Shown here piece by piece: positions 6,323-6,489 of a stretch of 6,489 nt of DNA. Each line of letters begins with the position of its first letter. The stretch's first letter is position 1. A model generated the notes under the pieces. That model saw nothing but the letters and a program-made list of their open reading frames with translations, was not told the DNA's origin and searched no databases. The stretch lies in assembly GCA_028869975.1 (NCBI GenBank), contig JAGWQR010000363.1:1-6489 (forward strand), given 5' to 3'. A program made the translations under genes and the position numbers. The DNA is from Alphaproteobacteria bacterium. GTDB lineage: Bacteria > Pseudomonadota > Alphaproteobacteria > Sphingomonadales > Sphingomonadaceae.

Positions 6323-6489
6323 ACGGCCCTCCTGCGCCGGCCCCAGCCCCAGCCGTCACGCTGCACCCGCCCGACCAGTGAGAGCGCGCCCCCGGCCGCA
6401 ATCATAAATCCGCCGAGCCAGATCAGGGCGACAAACGGTTTCCACCACATCCGCAACTGCCAGCGGCCATCATCCTGCTGCTGGCCGAG
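6319..6489 (-). CDS. ccmF: Heme lyase subunit CcmF, C-terminal end
   Basis: A minus-strand frame is open from the right edge of the window to TGA 6321-6319 and encodes 56 residues without a start, so it is the 3' end of a larger gene. The residues include QLRMWWKPFVALIWLGGF, then MIAAGGALSLVGR, and end in a basic tail GRRRRAV. The pattern WWKPFV...IWLGG..M..GG matches the last membrane helix of CcmF, whose family typically shows KPFVRWIWLG there. CcmF is the integral membrane protein that ligates heme to apocytochrome c, working with CcmH and CcmI. Its stop overlaps the ccmG start by 4 bases (ATGA), consistent with one operon. Only about a tenth of the usual protein (some 650 residues) is present, so the catalytic WWD domain cannot be checked here. 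Confidence 0.88.
   Translation of the reverse strand, partial: LGQQQDDGRWQLRMWWKPFVALIWLGGFMIAAGGALSLVGRVQRDGWGWGRRRRAV

Noticed and set aside
1..6489. CRISPR arrays, tRNA or rRNA genes, insertion sequences, phage genes
   Set aside because: I saw no regularly spaced repeats, no cloverleaf or rRNA-like sequence, and no transposase, integrase or terminal inverted repeats; nearly all the sequence is accounted for by housekeeping genes.

Overview
The window reads as ordinary chromosome of an alphaproteobacterium, most likely a sphingomonad (Sphingomonadales). The grounds are a very short F1 epsilon subunit of the sphingomonad type, a TadA/CpaF ATPase, a System I cytochrome c maturation block of the order ccmF-ccmG-ccmH-ccmI, fairly high GC with GC-rich third positions, and compact overlapping gene joints. 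The assignment rests on recalled family resemblance, not on a search.

Layout. Plus strand, 1-1191: the end of an F1 ATP synthase operon, with the 3' part of atpD followed 3 bases later by a complete atpC. An 88-base gap (1192-1279) holds a terminator-like hairpin and a second hairpin that reaches the ribosome binding site of the next gene. Plus strand, 1280-2791: a complete CpaF-type secretion/pilus ATPase with no other pilus gene in view. Between 2792 and 2979 lies a convergent intergenic region with a tandem 9-base repeat and two inverted repeats. Minus strand, 2980-4887: a complete Kup potassium transporter. Minus strand, 4999-6489, read from the right-hand edge: the end of ccmF, then ccmG (dsbE), ccmH and a short ccmI-like TPR gene. 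Their starts and stops overlap by 1 to 4 bases, so they form one operon that probably runs on into kup.

How the genes work together. AtpD and AtpC belong to the catalytic head and central stalk of ATP synthase. CcmF, CcmG, CcmH and the CcmI-like protein form the late part of cytochrome c maturation in the periplasm: CcmG and CcmH keep the apocytochrome CXXCH cysteines reduced, the CcmI-like protein is expected to hold apocytochrome, and CcmF attaches heme. Kup imports K+ with protons. CpaF would power assembly of a Flp/Tad-type pilus encoded elsewhere.

No new defence, mobile or otherwise exotic system is visible. The points most worth a second look are the ccmI-like gene, which stops early while another frame stays open up to an ATGA overlap with kup; the structured convergent intergenic region; and an AtpD sequence that looks unlike the usual alphaproteobacterial form.
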